A stretch of DNA of 64,000 bases from Rhodopirellula sp. SM50 (GCF_002289565.1 NZ_NTFY01000071.1:1-64000), one strand, 5' to 3'. Positions 36,008-47,883 are shown, counted from the first letter of the stretch. Made by a program: numbers and translations. The notes: generated by a model not told the origin, from the sequence alone.

Positions 36008-37017
36008 GAAGTCGCCTCTTGCGTTACCGGCTCAGCCTGCGGGGCATCGCCGCCATGACTTCCGCTGGCGACCGACAAGAACGCGTCCTCCAGATCGGTC
36101 GGCACTTCGCGAAACTGGGCGATCGGTTCTCCGGATCCCACCAGATGGGTCAACAGCGGCGTGATTTCCCGGTCGTTCAATCCGGTGGTAAAACGAACCA
36201 TCGTCTCGGTGGTCGCTCCGGTCACTTCGGATTCGTGGTTCATTTCGCGCGACCACGACTCGACCAACGCGACCACGCGATCGACCTGGTCATGGTCGAC
36301 CAACTGAATTTCAAAGGTGCGTCGTTGCTGGATATCGCGCATGATTTCGTCCAGCGTCCCGAACGCCCGCAGCCGCCCCTTGGTGATCATGGCCACGATG
36401 TCGCACACCCGCGCCAGCTCGGGCAGGATGTGACTGGTGACGATCAGTGTTTTTCCCATGTCTGCCAGCCGCAACAACATTGTTCGCATGTCGATCCGTG
36501 CTTGTGGATCAAGCCCGTTGGCTGGTTCGTCCAAGATCATCACTTGGGGATCGTGCATCAAGGTTCTGGCGATCGCCACGCGTTGCTGCATCCCGCGGCT
36601 GAGCGCATCGACGAACAGGTCTTTCATGTATGTCGCGCCGGCGATCTCCAGCACTTCATCGATGCGTACGATCCGCTTGCGACGGCCGATCCCGTAAGCG
36701 GCGCCGAAAAAATCCAAGTACTCACCGACCCGCATGTTGCTGTACTTGCCGAAATCATCGGGCATGTAGCCGACCAGACGTTTGATCTTTCGTGATTCGG
36801 TCAAACAGTCCGCACCGGCAATACGGGCCGTGCCACTGGTCGGTTTGAGCAGCCCGACCAGGATTCGAATGGTGGTCGTTTTGCCGGCACCGTTGGGTCC
36901 AATGAACCCCAAGATCTGGCCGCTGTGGACGGTGATCGAGAGGGAATCCAAGGCGGTGAATTCATCATACCGCTTGGTCAGATCCACGGTTTCAATGATG
37001 GGTTGTTGATCGGTCAC
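36004..37017 (-). CDS. ABC transporter ATP-binding protein (GldA-like)
   Basis: A 337-residue ATPase. Walker A GPNGAGKTT (about residues 38-46), signature ALSRGMQQR, Walker B VMILDEP with ANGLDP D-loop, and the switch histidine in VTSHILPEL are all present. About 110 residues after the nucleotide-binding domain form a C-terminal domain common in ABC-2 exporters of the GldA/CcmA/NatA group. Overlaps both neighbours by 4 bases, so translation is coupled across three genes. Confidence 0.95.
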   Translation of the reverse strand: MTDQQPIIETVDLTKRYDEFTALDSLSITVHSGQILGFIGPNGAGKTTTIRILVGLLKPTSGTARIAGADCLTESRKIKRLVGYMPDDFGKYSNMRVGEYLDFFGAAYGIGRRKRIVRIDEVLEIAGATYMKDLFVDALSRGMQQRVAIARTLMHDPQVMILDEPANGLDPQARIDMRTMLLRLADMGKTLIVTSHILPELARVCDIVAMITKGRLRAFGTLDEIMRDIQQRRTFEIQLVDHDQVDRVVALVESWSREMNHESEVTGATTETMVRFTTGLNDREITPLLTHLVGSGEPIAQFREVPTDLEDAFLSVASGSHGGDAPQAEPVTQEATS

Positions 37018-39662
37018 GGTGTGCCTGTGTCGGAAGCTTCGTCAAGAGAAGGAGGGTCGTTGGCGTTGATCTGCGCCACCGCATCAAGATGAACGTAGTC
37101 GATTTGCCAGGTCGCGTTGTCGACGACTCGATCGCCCGCTTCGCCCGAGCCCGACACGTTGGCCTTTTGCTCAGTCACCTCGAACGATTCGGTGACACCG
37201 AACGCCAAATACAATCCGCCGTCGGCATGCAAACGCAAAGCATCCCTCCGGTCGATGGTAAACTTTATCACCCCGGTTGCGTTGTCCAGCTGAAAGACTC
37301 TCGTGGGCTGGTCATCGACAAGCGCGTTGACAAAAAACGTGCGTGACGGCGCGTTGATCTTCATCGTCACCTTGACTTGTTGCAGCGTCATCGGTGTGGC
37401 GACGTCGGGAAAGCGAAACAGCATCTGGGCCTCGGCCGCCTTCGTCATCTCGGCAAGCCACTTTCCGGTGCGCGGATTAAACAGAGTTGTTCGTCCCTGG
37501 GCTCCCCAGAAGGCGTCGGTTCGGATGAAGCTGGACGGGATTTGAAATTCGACTCCGCGAGCGGGTCGTTCTAATTGAATGGGAATGGACACCAAGGCCG
37601 CCCCGCGTTGATCGAATCGGCTGTCAAACTGGACGCCGAGCTCGAGAGGATCGGTCCACACCAACAGGGCCGGCCCCTGGCCGAGCGAATGCGTCTCGGC
37701 GGAGGTGAGCACCGCATCATAGAAGTCCTGGCGCATCCGCTGCTGATCGGTCAAAATGGAACCGGGGATGAATTGACCGGGCGGGAGCCGATCGGAGGCT
37801 GCCGCGATGACTTGCCCTGCGGAGGCGTCCGCGTCGATCGTCACCGCGGTGATCGGCCCCGGTGACGCGACGATCAGTCCGTCCTGACAAGTTTGAGGGT
37901 CGAGCCCGGTGAGTGTTCCTCGAAAACCCTGGCCATCAAACGTGCCACGCAGGCGGATCGGTTGCTGCAGGGTGGTGGATGAATCGGACACCAGATGTCG
38001 GACGACACCGGGCGGTTGACCTGGTCCGAGCCAGCGGCTGGTGCCATCGTCTTCTAAACTGACTCGGTGTGTTTGCGACGTCCCCGTGTTCTCCAGCGGC
38101 ATCGTCATCACTTGGTGATTGGACACCAACCCCAAGTCACCGCTTTGTTGACTGTAGACGGCGCGGATGGTGGACACGTCGGCTTCGCCCGTGGCCGGTT
38201 GAACCTGGACGACTTGGCTGGTGGCGACCGTCGACGGGATGGCGGTGGCATGTGAGGAACCGATCGCCAGCATGATCAGCGTGGTCGCGATCGCCGAGAC
38301 GGGAACCAGAAACGCCATCCGTTCGAGTCGTCGTTGGCGGGCCCACCAGACACCGCCGACCAAGATCACCAACGCGTTGATGCCCAGCACGAAGGCGGCC
38401 GTTGAACGACTGGGGATTTGATAACCGATCTGGTCATCGACGATCGGTTTCATCGCCGCGAGCAGATCCTGCCGTTGGTTCTTGGGTTCAAAGAATTCTC
38501 GCGCAAGTTGGTTCAAGCCGACCGTGACTTTTTGGTCGGAATGAACCCAGCCATCGGCGCCCAAGGCTGTGAACAGGACTTCGCCATCACCGACACGTTT
38601 GCGAAACGCAACCGGCCAGCCGTCGATGCGGCAGATGATGTCGTCGGACTGTGTCAACACCCGCAGCATTGCGACGGGGGTCTCCGACGACCAACGTTCG
38701 GTCGAACCGGCCATCCCCCTGACCGGATCGGTCGTCTGCAATTCAAACTCATTCAATTCGGTGCGATCGATCACGGTAAAGTCCGCGTCGTCACCGAGCA
38801 GATCGTCGACGAGTGCCTGGCTGGTCAGATCCAACATGATCCAAGCCCGGCCACCGCGGCGGATCCAACGCCGGATCGCGACGATTCCATCAGAATCGTA
38901 TTGCAACTGGTCGCCGGCGATCACAACTTGATCCAGTTCGTCCAACGCACCGTAGGTCGGAGGCAAAAAATTGGACAGGAAACTGACGATCGGCAGATCA
39001 CTCGGATCCATGGTGACCGAATCACGCCCCACGTTCAGAACGGCGTTCAATCGCTCCCGAGTGGCTTCACGTCGCGTCGCCCCCTCATGATCCAGTGGGT
39101 CGGCAAACAGCCCCGTGTTGATCTCGTCGTCGGCCAACATCAACGACCGCACCGACACGGGCATCTGGTTCACGTTCTCGGTGAACGACTCTTCTCCCTC
39201 GGACTCGGCAATGCGAATCATCGACAAGTCGACACGATTGCCGTCGATCCGCTCGCTCGATGGAATCGCGAGCGGCAACCAGGATTGGCGTTTGCTTCGC
39301 GCCGGAAGCCAAAACCGAGTCGAAAATTGAAGGTTGGGATCATCCCCCACAAAGACCGAAACGACCTCTTCGACGTCTTGGTCGGTGTGATTGACTCCCA
39401 CGACGGCCAACGAGGCCCATCCGCCGCTGGCAAACCGCTGGACGCCAGACGGCATGACCGTGACGGCGATCCCGGCGGAGTCGGTTGTTTGGGGTTCGGC
39501 GGCTTGGGGGGCCTTTGAAGACGGCACGGCCGACGTTTCGGACGCCCCCTCCTGGGCCAGCGCACCGGTCGAGAAAACCGGAGACAAGGCCATCAAACCG
39601 TGCATCACAAGAACGCTGACCACCTGTTTCAATTTGGCCGCACTCAGGGTCGTTGGGATCAT
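37014..39662 (-). CDS. Large membrane-anchored protein of the ABC operon (GldG-like context)
   Basis: An 882-residue protein with an N-terminal signal helix (VLVMHGLMALSPVFSTGALA) and a mostly extracytoplasmic first 420 residues. This part includes a flavodoxin/glutaminase-like stretch, DLPIVSFLSNFLPP then DQVVIAGDQ and RRWIRRGGRAWIML. Two adjacent membrane helices lie around residues 425-475 (FVLGINALVILVGGVWWARQ and a second). A beta-rich C-terminal 400 residues follows. Such proteins next to an ABC-2 ATPase and permease resemble GldG of the gliding Gld machinery, but similarity is architectural only. It heads the four-gene operon. Confidence 0.83.
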   Translation of the reverse strand: MIPTTLSAAKLKQVVSVLVMHGLMALSPVFSTGALAQEGASETSAVPSSKAPQAAEPQTTDSAGIAVTVMPSGVQRFASGGWASLAVVGVNHTDQDVEEVVSVFVGDDPNLQFSTRFWLPARSKRQSWLPLAIPSSERIDGNRVDLSMIRIAESEGEESFTENVNQMPVSVRSLMLADDEINTGLFADPLDHEGATRREATRERLNAVLNVGRDSVTMDPSDLPIVSFLSNFLPPTYGALDELDQVVIAGDQLQYDSDGIVAIRRWIRRGGRAWIMLDLTSQALVDDLLGDDADFTVIDRTELNEFELQTTDPVRGMAGSTERWSSETPVAMLRVLTQSDDIICRIDGWPVAFRKRVGDGEVLFTALGADGWVHSDQKVTVGLNQLAREFFEPKNQRQDLLAAMKPIVDDQIGYQIPSRSTAAFVLGINALVILVGGVWWARQRRLERMAFLVPVSAIATTLIMLAIGSSHATAIPSTVATSQVVQVQPATGEADVSTIRAVYSQQSGDLGLVSNHQVMTMPLENTGTSQTHRVSLEDDGTSRWLGPGQPPGVVRHLVSDSSTTLQQPIRLRGTFDGQGFRGTLTGLDPQTCQDGLIVASPGPITAVTIDADASAGQVIAAASDRLPPGQFIPGSILTDQQRMRQDFYDAVLTSAETHSLGQGPALLVWTDPLELGVQFDSRFDQRGAALVSIPIQLERPARGVEFQIPSSFIRTDAFWGAQGRTTLFNPRTGKWLAEMTKAAEAQMLFRFPDVATPMTLQQVKVTMKINAPSRTFFVNALVDDQPTRVFQLDNATGVIKFTIDRRDALRLHADGGLYLAFGVTESFEVTEQKANVSGSGEAGDRVVDNATWQIDYVHLDAVAQINANDPPSLDEASDTGTP

Positions 39663-39867
39663 CCGCTACTGCTCAATCTCAAAAGTGTGTTCCGCGTCAC
39701 GCCAATGTTAACGTCTCGGCGCCCCGGCTACGAGTCAGCGGCGTCAAACCGCCCGAATTCTTTCGTTCTGTTTGATCCGTCTGAATCCCCAAGTGCCTGA
39801 ATCTTCATGCGTGGCGCCACGACAAGTGGTATAACACAATAACAATGCGTTCTTCTCCAATGGCGTC

Positions 39868-41427
39868 ATGATGCGAATTGTTTGCATTCACTTCGTTCTC
39901 ACCCTCATCGTTTCCATTGGAAGCGTCGGCCGTTGTGGCGAAACGACGGGAGATCGATTTGCGTCGCCATCGGATCGTGTGGATCAGTACCTGAGCGAAT
40001 CTTGGCAGGAAACGGCGACACGACCTAGCCCGCGGAGCGGTGATGCCGAGTTCTGTCGACGCGCCTGGCTGGACCTCGCCGGCGTCGCGCCACCGGTTTG
40101 GCAACTGCGACGTTTTCTGGCGGACCCGTCGGGCGACAAACGGGAACACTTGATCGAATCGCTGCTGAACTCTTCTCGGTTTGCGACCCACATGGCGCAT
40201 CGCTGGAATGAGTTTTTGCTTCCGGCGGAAACGGCTGACGACCGCCAGGTTGATGCGACCGCCCTGCACGCTTGGTTACGAAAACAATTTCTCAACAACA
40301 CGCCGTATGATCATCTGGTCGGCGGATTCTTGACCGCCGGCGGCAAGAGTGATCAAGGGCCGGCGATCTTTTATACGTCGCGGAACTTGGAACCGGTGAA
40401 ACTGGCCGCGGCGACATCCAGATTGTTCATGGGCGTTCAACTGGAATGCGCCCAGTGCCACGACCACCCCTTTGCCCGATGGACGCAAGATGATTTTTGG
40501 TCGTTCGCCGCGTTCTTTGCGCAGCTGCAATTGAGCGAGACGAACCTGCGCGGTGGCGGCCAAGCGATCGAAGATCGATCGGGTGCGGAAGTGATGTTCC
40601 CCGATTCCGATCGAGTCATGGCGCCGCGGTATCCGGGCGCGACTTCGCCACCAGAATCCGATCCGACAGACTTTCGACGGCGTCAACTGACCATCTGGCT
40701 GGCGTCGCGCAACAACCCCTACTTCGCACGCGCCGCGGCCAATCGCGTTTGGGCGCATCTGTTCGGACGGGGACTTGTCGAACCGGTTGACGCAATGGAT
40801 TCCAGCAATCCGCCCAGCCATCCCGAATTGTTGCAATACCTGGCCGACTATCTGGTGGAGCAACGGTTTGACTTGCGTGAGCTTTATCGCATGCTGACCC
40901 GCACCCAGGCCTACCATCGGACCAGCGCGATCAGCGAAGGCGAACGGCCTCGGGCCGATTCTTTCGCCGCGATGAATGTCAAAACCCTTTCCGCGTCCCA
41001 GTACTTCGACAGCCTTTCTCAAAACGTGTTGCTTGGGCGGTTCAATGCAGCGGCGGATTCGCCGCAAGCCGAACAAGCGGTTCGTGGCGAATTCCTCCGC
41101 CGCATGAAAGCCCCCGAGGCTGAGCCGAGTGACTATCCGCACGGAGTCGTTCAGGTATTGGGAATGATGAACGGCCCGGAGATGCTGGTCGCGACCGCGG
41201 AAAAACAAAGCGGTCTGATCGCGTCCATGGAAGCACCGTTCTTTTCGGATTCCGATCGGATCGAAACCCTGTTCCTGGCCTGCCTGTCTCGACCGCCCAG
41301 CGACACCGAGCTGGAGATGTTTCTGGCCCACTTGAACGACGCGTCCGCCGAGCAATCCTCTGCGGCACGCCTGAGCGATCTGACGTGGATTTTGCTCAAT
41401 ACCGCTGAATGTTTTGTTTGTCCGTGA
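39868..41427 (+). CDS. DUF1549/DUF1553 exported protein
   Basis: A 519-residue protein with signal peptide (MRIVCIHFVLTLIVSIGSVG). DUF1549 covers about residues 35-240: RRAWLDLAGVAPP, then HMAHRWNEFL, and the heme-like QCHDH motif in LECAQCHDHPFARW. DUF1553 covers about 265-510 (ANRVWAHLFGRGLVEPVD, SNPPSHPELLQYLADYLVE, YRMLTRTQAYHRTS). These paired domains are very frequent in planctomycetes, usually next to DUF1501 genes as here. They are proposed to act in polysaccharide or sulfated-glycan utilisation, but their activity is not established. The N-terminal cytochrome-like module seen in many relatives is absent. Confidence 0.92.
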   Translation: MMRIVCIHFVLTLIVSIGSVGRCGETTGDRFASPSDRVDQYLSESWQETATRPSPRSGDAEFCRRAWLDLAGVAPPVWQLRRFLADPSGDKREHLIESLLNSSRFATHMAHRWNEFLLPAETADDRQVDATALHAWLRKQFLNNTPYDHLVGGFLTAGGKSDQGPAIFYTSRNLEPVKLAAATSRLFMGVQLECAQCHDHPFARWTQDDFWSFAAFFAQLQLSETNLRGGGQAIEDRSGAEVMFPDSDRVMAPRYPGATSPPESDPTDFRRRQLTIWLASRNNPYFARAAANRVWAHLFGRGLVEPVDAMDSSNPPSHPELLQYLADYLVEQRFDLRELYRMLTRTQAYHRTSAISEGERPRADSFAAMNVKTLSASQYFDSLSQNVLLGRFNAAADSPQAEQAVRGEFLRRMKAPEAEPSDYPHGVVQVLGMMNGPEMLVATAEKQSGLIASMEAPFFSDSDRIETLFLACLSRPPSDTELEMFLAHLNDASAEQSSAARLSDLTWILLNTAECFVCP

Positions 41428-41437
41428 GAGAACGAGA

Positions 41438-41619
41438 GTGGGATAGGCTTGCAGCCTGTCAATGCTGAAACGACAGGCTGGAAGCCTATCCCAAGTCTCA
41501 CATGAGACTTGTTCACAGGCTCCGCCTGGGAACAGACTGGATCGGAGGCTCCGCCTCCAAACACTCGAAACTGGAGGCGGAGCCTCCGGGCATCGCGTTC
41601 CCAGGCGGAGCCTGGGAAC
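41438..41619. repeat. Cluster of three palindromes between DUF1553 and DUF1501 genes
   Basis: Side by side: (1) 41438-41493, the same family as 1373-1429; (2) 41493-41510, aagtctca-ca-tgagactt; (3) 41511-41619, nested inverted repeats with outer arms gttcacaggctccgcctggg / cccaggcggagcctgggaac and inner arms ggaggctccgcctcc / ggaggcggagcctcc. They fill the 229-base gap between the two functionally linked genes. Confidence 0.75.
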
Positions 41620-41656
41620 GAGACCGTGAGACCGCACAGCCATCATCGAAGTACGC

Positions 41657-42970
41657 ATGTTCCAATCACCCATTTTCAATCGCCGCCAGACGATCGCCGG
41701 CGCCGTTTCCATCGGCGGGGCGATCGGAATCAGTCAGCTGCTGCAATCGATCGCCGCGGTCGCCGCTGAGGCGACGGAAAACGATCAGCGCCACTGCGTG
41801 TTGCTTTGGATGTCTGGCGGCCCGAGCCAGCTCGACACGTTCGACATGAAGCCGAAGCACAAGAACGGAGGCTCCTTCAAAGAGATCGCGACCGCCGTAC
41901 CAGGACTGCGGTTCAGCGAGCACCTTCCCCAGTTGGCCAAACAGGCCGATCAACTGGCGATCCTGCGTGGGATGGCGACCAAGGAAGGGGATCACCAGCG
42001 CGGCACGACGGTGATGCGCACCGGACACAGCGCCGGCGGTCCGGTCCGCTACCCGGCGATCGGCTGCTCGCTTTCGAAATCGCTTCGGAATCCCGATTCC
42101 AAGCTACCCCACTACGTCACGGTCGCACCGGGACCGTTCGCCCGCAGCTCACAGAGTCCCGGTTTTTTGGGTCCCAAATTCGCCGCAACCTCTGTCAGCG
42201 TTTCAGGGCCACCGGCGGCAAACAACTTCGCCCAGTTGCGTGTCGATCATTTACAGCCACATGGATTCGTCGACTCGGAACGTTTTGAGCGTCGGTTGGC
42301 GCTCTGGGAATCGATGCAGGCGTCGTACTTGAAGACGCGAAACGCTCCCAACATCATCGCCCAGGACACAGTCTATCGGTCGGCGATCGACATGTTGGGC
42401 AGCGACGCCAAGGACGCCTTCGATCTATCTGCCGAATCGGACACGGTGCGTGAAGCGTACGGACGTGGCACGTTTGGGCAAGGCTGTTTGATGGCCCGGC
42501 GGCTGATTGAACGCGGTGTTCCGCTGGTCGAAGTCACGCTGGGCGATGGGCTGGGTTGGGACACACATGCGAACAACTTTGAACAGGTACAACGCCTGTG
42601 TGAACAGTTGGACGCCGGCTGGGCGACGTTGATGACGGAACTTTCCGATCGCGGGTTGCTCGAAAAAACCACGATTCTTTGGGCGGGTGAATTCGGACGC
42701 ACGCCCGCCATCAATTCCAACGGCGGACGAGACCATTTCCCCCAAGCCTTCTCCTGCGTGCTGGCCGGCGGAGGCGTCGCAGGCGGACAAGCCTTCGGCG
42801 CCACCAGCCCGGACGGCATGGAAGTGATTGAGGGAAAGATGGATCAGCAAGACCTGCTTGCGACGCTCTGCAAGGCGTTGGGCGTGGACCCGAAAAGCGA
42901 AAACATTGCCGAAGGCGGCCGGCCGATCGCGATCGCCGAAGGCAACCCGATCGATCAGGTGTTGTTGTGA
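41657..42970 (+). CDS. DUF1501 exported protein
   Basis: A 437-residue protein of the DUF1501 family (alkaline-phosphatase/sulfatase-like fold). The N-terminus has a Tat-like signal (NRRQTIAGAVSIGGAIG; Arg pair at residues 7-8). Family motifs include CVLLWMSGGPSQLDTFDMKP, a LAILRGM segment with RGTTVMRTG, LVEVTLGDGLGWDTHANN and ILWAGEFGRTP followed by GRDHF. Partner of the DUF1549/1553 gene upstream. Its stop overlaps the start of the EF-hand gene (GTGA), so those two are coupled. Biochemical role not established. Confidence 0.93.
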   Translation: MFQSPIFNRRQTIAGAVSIGGAIGISQLLQSIAAVAAEATENDQRHCVLLWMSGGPSQLDTFDMKPKHKNGGSFKEIATAVPGLRFSEHLPQLAKQADQLAILRGMATKEGDHQRGTTVMRTGHSAGGPVRYPAIGCSLSKSLRNPDSKLPHYVTVAPGPFARSSQSPGFLGPKFAATSVSVSGPPAANNFAQLRVDHLQPHGFVDSERFERRLALWESMQASYLKTRNAPNIIAQDTVYRSAIDMLGSDAKDAFDLSAESDTVREAYGRGTFGQGCLMARRLIERGVPLVEVTLGDGLGWDTHANNFEQVQRLCEQLDAGWATLMTELSDRGLLEKTTILWAGEFGRTPAINSNGGRDHFPQAFSCVLAGGGVAGGQAFGATSPDGMEVIEGKMDQQDLLATLCKALGVDPKSENIAEGGRPIAIAEGNPIDQVLL

Positions 42971-44973
42971 TCCCACGAACAGGACAGCGCCGGAGCGGTC
43001 TTGCGACGCGGATGCGTCGATCGTTTCTGATCACGACCGCACTGGCAGCGGCGATCGTACTCGCTGGATGCGATCGCGGGGCGAAACGATCTCCGTCCCA
43101 GACCATCACAACGCCTGATGTGACGGTGGAAGAAAACATTGAGCCTGCCATCGCCCTGTCCTCCGACGCGTCGCAAACGTCCGAAACCACACGCGAGCAA
43201 GACGACGACGCGGTCAATACGGATTCCGTCGCAGCGGATTCCGCTTCAGCAGAAAACCAGACAGAAGCCGGAGCGACAGACGCCAGTGCAGACGTCAGTG
43301 CAGACGTCAGTGCAGACGTCAGTGCAGACGTCAGTGCAGACGTCAGCGTGGACGATGCAAATGAGCTCGGCGCTTCGCTGGACGAAGGTTCGCCTGATGA
43401 AGTGGAATCCGATTCAGCTGACAATCCCGATCCAACCGAAGAACCGCGCGCCGCCTACCGTCTGTGGCTGCCGACGTCGAAAGGCCCCTTGTTGGTCGAC
43501 TTGGACGTGTGGGTCGACGGCCAACCGTTGGGTGACGCATTTGCGGAGAAACTTGCCTCCGTGCGAGCGACGTTGGAAACGTCCGATGAAAAGTCGATTG
43601 GCTGGGATCGGCTACTGGAACACGTCGCGGGAGACCCCGCCACATTCGGGCAAACCGCTTCACGCGTCGACGCTCAACAACAAGCACTGATCAAACGCTA
43701 CGACCGCGACAAGGACAACTCGGTCGACGAGCAAGAGTTGGTTCGATTCCTGTTTCGTGATTCCAATGTCACGCAAGCGTTTCGCCTGTTCGGGACCGAC
43801 GCATTCCGATGGGCCAACCGTTCCGCTTCGCCGCTGTATGCAGCCATCGACCGAAACCAAGATCGAAAACTCGATCCGACCGAGATCGAACAGGCCGGCG
43901 AATCGTTACTGCGGGAGATCGATCTCAATTCCGATCACTGCATCGACTTTGCCGAGTTGACTCGACTGCGTGAAAATGAAGCCGATGCCTGGCAGCGTCA
44001 TCGATCCAACCGCCAAGGCGATGTCGCGATGGATCTATCCGGTTACGTCAATTGGTCGAACCTGTCGTACACCATGGGCGGGATGCTGAAAGAAGATCCC
44101 GTTCTGCATCCATCCAATCCGGTGAAAACGATTGACGCCGATCAGGATCATTGGATCTCCGAGTCGGAGGCGGAGTCCGTCCTGACACTCGCCCCGGCAT
44201 TCACGCTCACCGTCCGGTTCGACAGCGCCGATCCCGCCGCATCGACCGTGGAGACACAGGTGCACGCAGCGGTTGGCGACGCAGCGGGTCGCGACAACGT
44301 CCGCATTGAACATCACGCCGGTTTCTGCTGGATCGCGGGACAGGCGTTGCAAGTCGGTGCCGTTGCGTTGAACATGCCGACGCCACAGAACCGAATTCCA
44401 CGCCAAGTGTTCGTTCAGCTCGATGCCGACAAGGACGGCGCGATCGATGAAAGTGAAATTCCCGAAGCCGCAAAGGATCAATTTCCGCTCGAATCATTGG
44501 ACCAAAACGGCGACGGCAAGCTGAGTTTTCTGGAGATCAATCAGGCGTTGCAGCAAAAACAATCGATCTGGAACTTTCAAGTCCGCGGCAGAGCCGCTGA
44601 ACATCCCGACGGCGTCTTCGCCTGGTTGGATCTGGATCACGATCAATTCCTTTCCAGTCGTGAAATCCAGTCGGCGCCCGCGCGATTGAAAGCTCTGGCA
44701 CCGGAGGACGTGGCGCTTTCGGCCAACGACATTCCCGACACCTTGATGATTCAATTTTGCCGCGGCGAACCGGATCAAGACGACGCGCGGTTTCAATTCA
44801 GCCGCCGCGTTTCGGTGGGCCCGGACGACCGGCCGAGTTGGGCGATTCACATGGACGCCAATCGAGACGGTGATGTATCGGAAAACGAATTCCTCGGCCC
44901 GATCGAGACGTTCCGCGAGTTGGACCAAGACGACGATCGCTTTTTATCGGCGGCTGAGGTTCGCCAGCAGTGA
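42967..44973 (+). CDS. EF-hand lipoprotein with nine calcium-binding motifs
   Basis: A 668-residue protein from GTG 42967 (an ATG at 43012 is equally possible). The signal has a lipobox AAIVLAGC (Cys-35, or Cys-20 from the ATG), so it is probably a lipoprotein. An acidic, low-complexity region (50-160) contains a minisatellite. From about residue 245 onward nine EF-hand loops can be read, such as DRDKDNSVDEQE, DRNQDRKLDPTE, DLNSDHCIDFAE, DADKDGAIDESE, DQNGDGKLSFLE and DANRDGDVSENE. Three further loops begin DADQDHW, DLDHDQF and DQDDDRF. The start overlaps the DUF1501 stop, suggesting a calcium-dependent partner of that protein. Confidence 0.9.
   Translation: MIPRTGQRRSGLATRMRRSFLITTALAAAIVLAGCDRGAKRSPSQTITTPDVTVEENIEPAIALSSDASQTSETTREQDDDAVNTDSVAADSASAENQTEAGATDASADVSADVSADVSADVSADVSVDDANELGASLDEGSPDEVESDSADNPDPTEEPRAAYRLWLPTSKGPLLVDLDVWVDGQPLGDAFAEKLASVRATLETSDEKSIGWDRLLEHVAGDPATFGQTASRVDAQQQALIKRYDRDKDNSVDEQELVRFLFRDSNVTQAFRLFGTDAFRWANRSASPLYAAIDRNQDRKLDPTEIEQAGESLLREIDLNSDHCIDFAELTRLRENEADAWQRHRSNRQGDVAMDLSGYVNWSNLSYTMGGMLKEDPVLHPSNPVKTIDADQDHWISESEAESVLTLAPAFTLTVRFDSADPAASTVETQVHAAVGDAAGRDNVRIEHHAGFCWIAGQALQVGAVALNMPTPQNRIPRQVFVQLDADKDGAIDESEIPEAAKDQFPLESLDQNGDGKLSFLEINQALQQKQSIWNFQVRGRAAEHPDGVFAWLDLDHDQFLSSREIQSAPARLKALAPEDVALSANDIPDTLMIQFCRGEPDQDDARFQFSRRVSVGPDDRPSWAIHMDANRDGDVSENEFLGPIETFRELDQDDDRFLSAAEVRQQ
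43279..43350. repeat. 12-bp in-frame minisatellite in the EF-hand gene
   Basis: gacgtcagtgca is repeated four times perfectly, with one diverged copy at each end (six units). It encodes Asp-Val-Ser-Ala tetrads and keeps the frame. Confidence 0.88.
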
Positions 44974-44989
44974 GGGATCGCAGCGGCCT

Positions 44990-45310
44990 CAGTATCCCGG
45001 AGGGATTACAGCGAGTAGCCGGAGGTCAGCGCAGCGCCACCTCCGGGAAGGCCGGCGCGGAATTCCCACCGACCCCGGCGGGGTCGCAGCGATTCGATCC
45101 GCCGGCGGTGCCGCAGTCCGCGGTTTTGAGAGAGTTAATCGGGTTGCCGGTTCAACCGGACCGCCGGCCGGGTCCGAGGGTTCGAGCGCGATTTGCTTCG
45201 ACGCCCTTCGGGGTCGCGTCAGGCGGGTGCGCGGATCTCCGGAGGTGTCGCTCCGCTCACCTCCGGCTACTGGCTTTGACCCCGTTCGGGGTCATGCCAG
45301 CGACCAAAGA
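44990..45310. repeat. Repeat-mosaic fragment between EF-hand gene and icd
   Basis: Carries 'gcgagtagccggaggtcagc' and its relatives from the 16723/17252 block, followed by several inverted repeats (ccggaggtg...cacctccgg; gaccccgttcggggtc; accgaccccggcggggtc). No gene is visible. Confidence 0.7.
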
Positions 45311-45313
45311 GCG

Positions 45314-45523
45314 CCCGTAGGCTCGTGCCGAACGGCTGATGGCGCGCCCGGTATCAGCCGATTCGCGCCAGCGTTCGGGCATCGTGCAAGGTCGCGCGCT
45401 CGGCGGGCCCGTAGGCTCGCGCCAAACGGCTGATGGTGCGCCGGTATCAGCCGATTCGCGCCGGCGTTCGGGCATCGTGCAAGGTCGCGCGCTCGGCGGG
45501 CCCGTAGGCTCGCGTCGAACGGC
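45314..45523. repeat. Tandem array ending at the icd stop codon
   Basis: Two units of 93-94 bases and a truncated third, each starting cccgtaggctcg at 45314, 45408 and 45501. Each full unit holds the hairpin core ccgaacggctgat / atcagccgattcgcgcc. That core is also the centre of the two MITE-like elements at 26068 and 30549, but here their terminal inverted repeats are absent. The third unit is cut off at 45523, the base before the icd stop codon. Confidence 0.75.
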
Positions 45524-47821
<2,298 letters not shown>

Positions 47822-47883
47822 TTAGCAGGGGCGGGCGAAATTGTCACCGGTGGCGCGGCGCCCCTGCTGATTCCGAATCGAGA

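Noticed and set aside
40276-41712. 478-codon minus-strand frame opposite the DUF1549/1553 gene
   Set aside because: Antisense to a clear family member; it runs through the palindrome cluster at its start.
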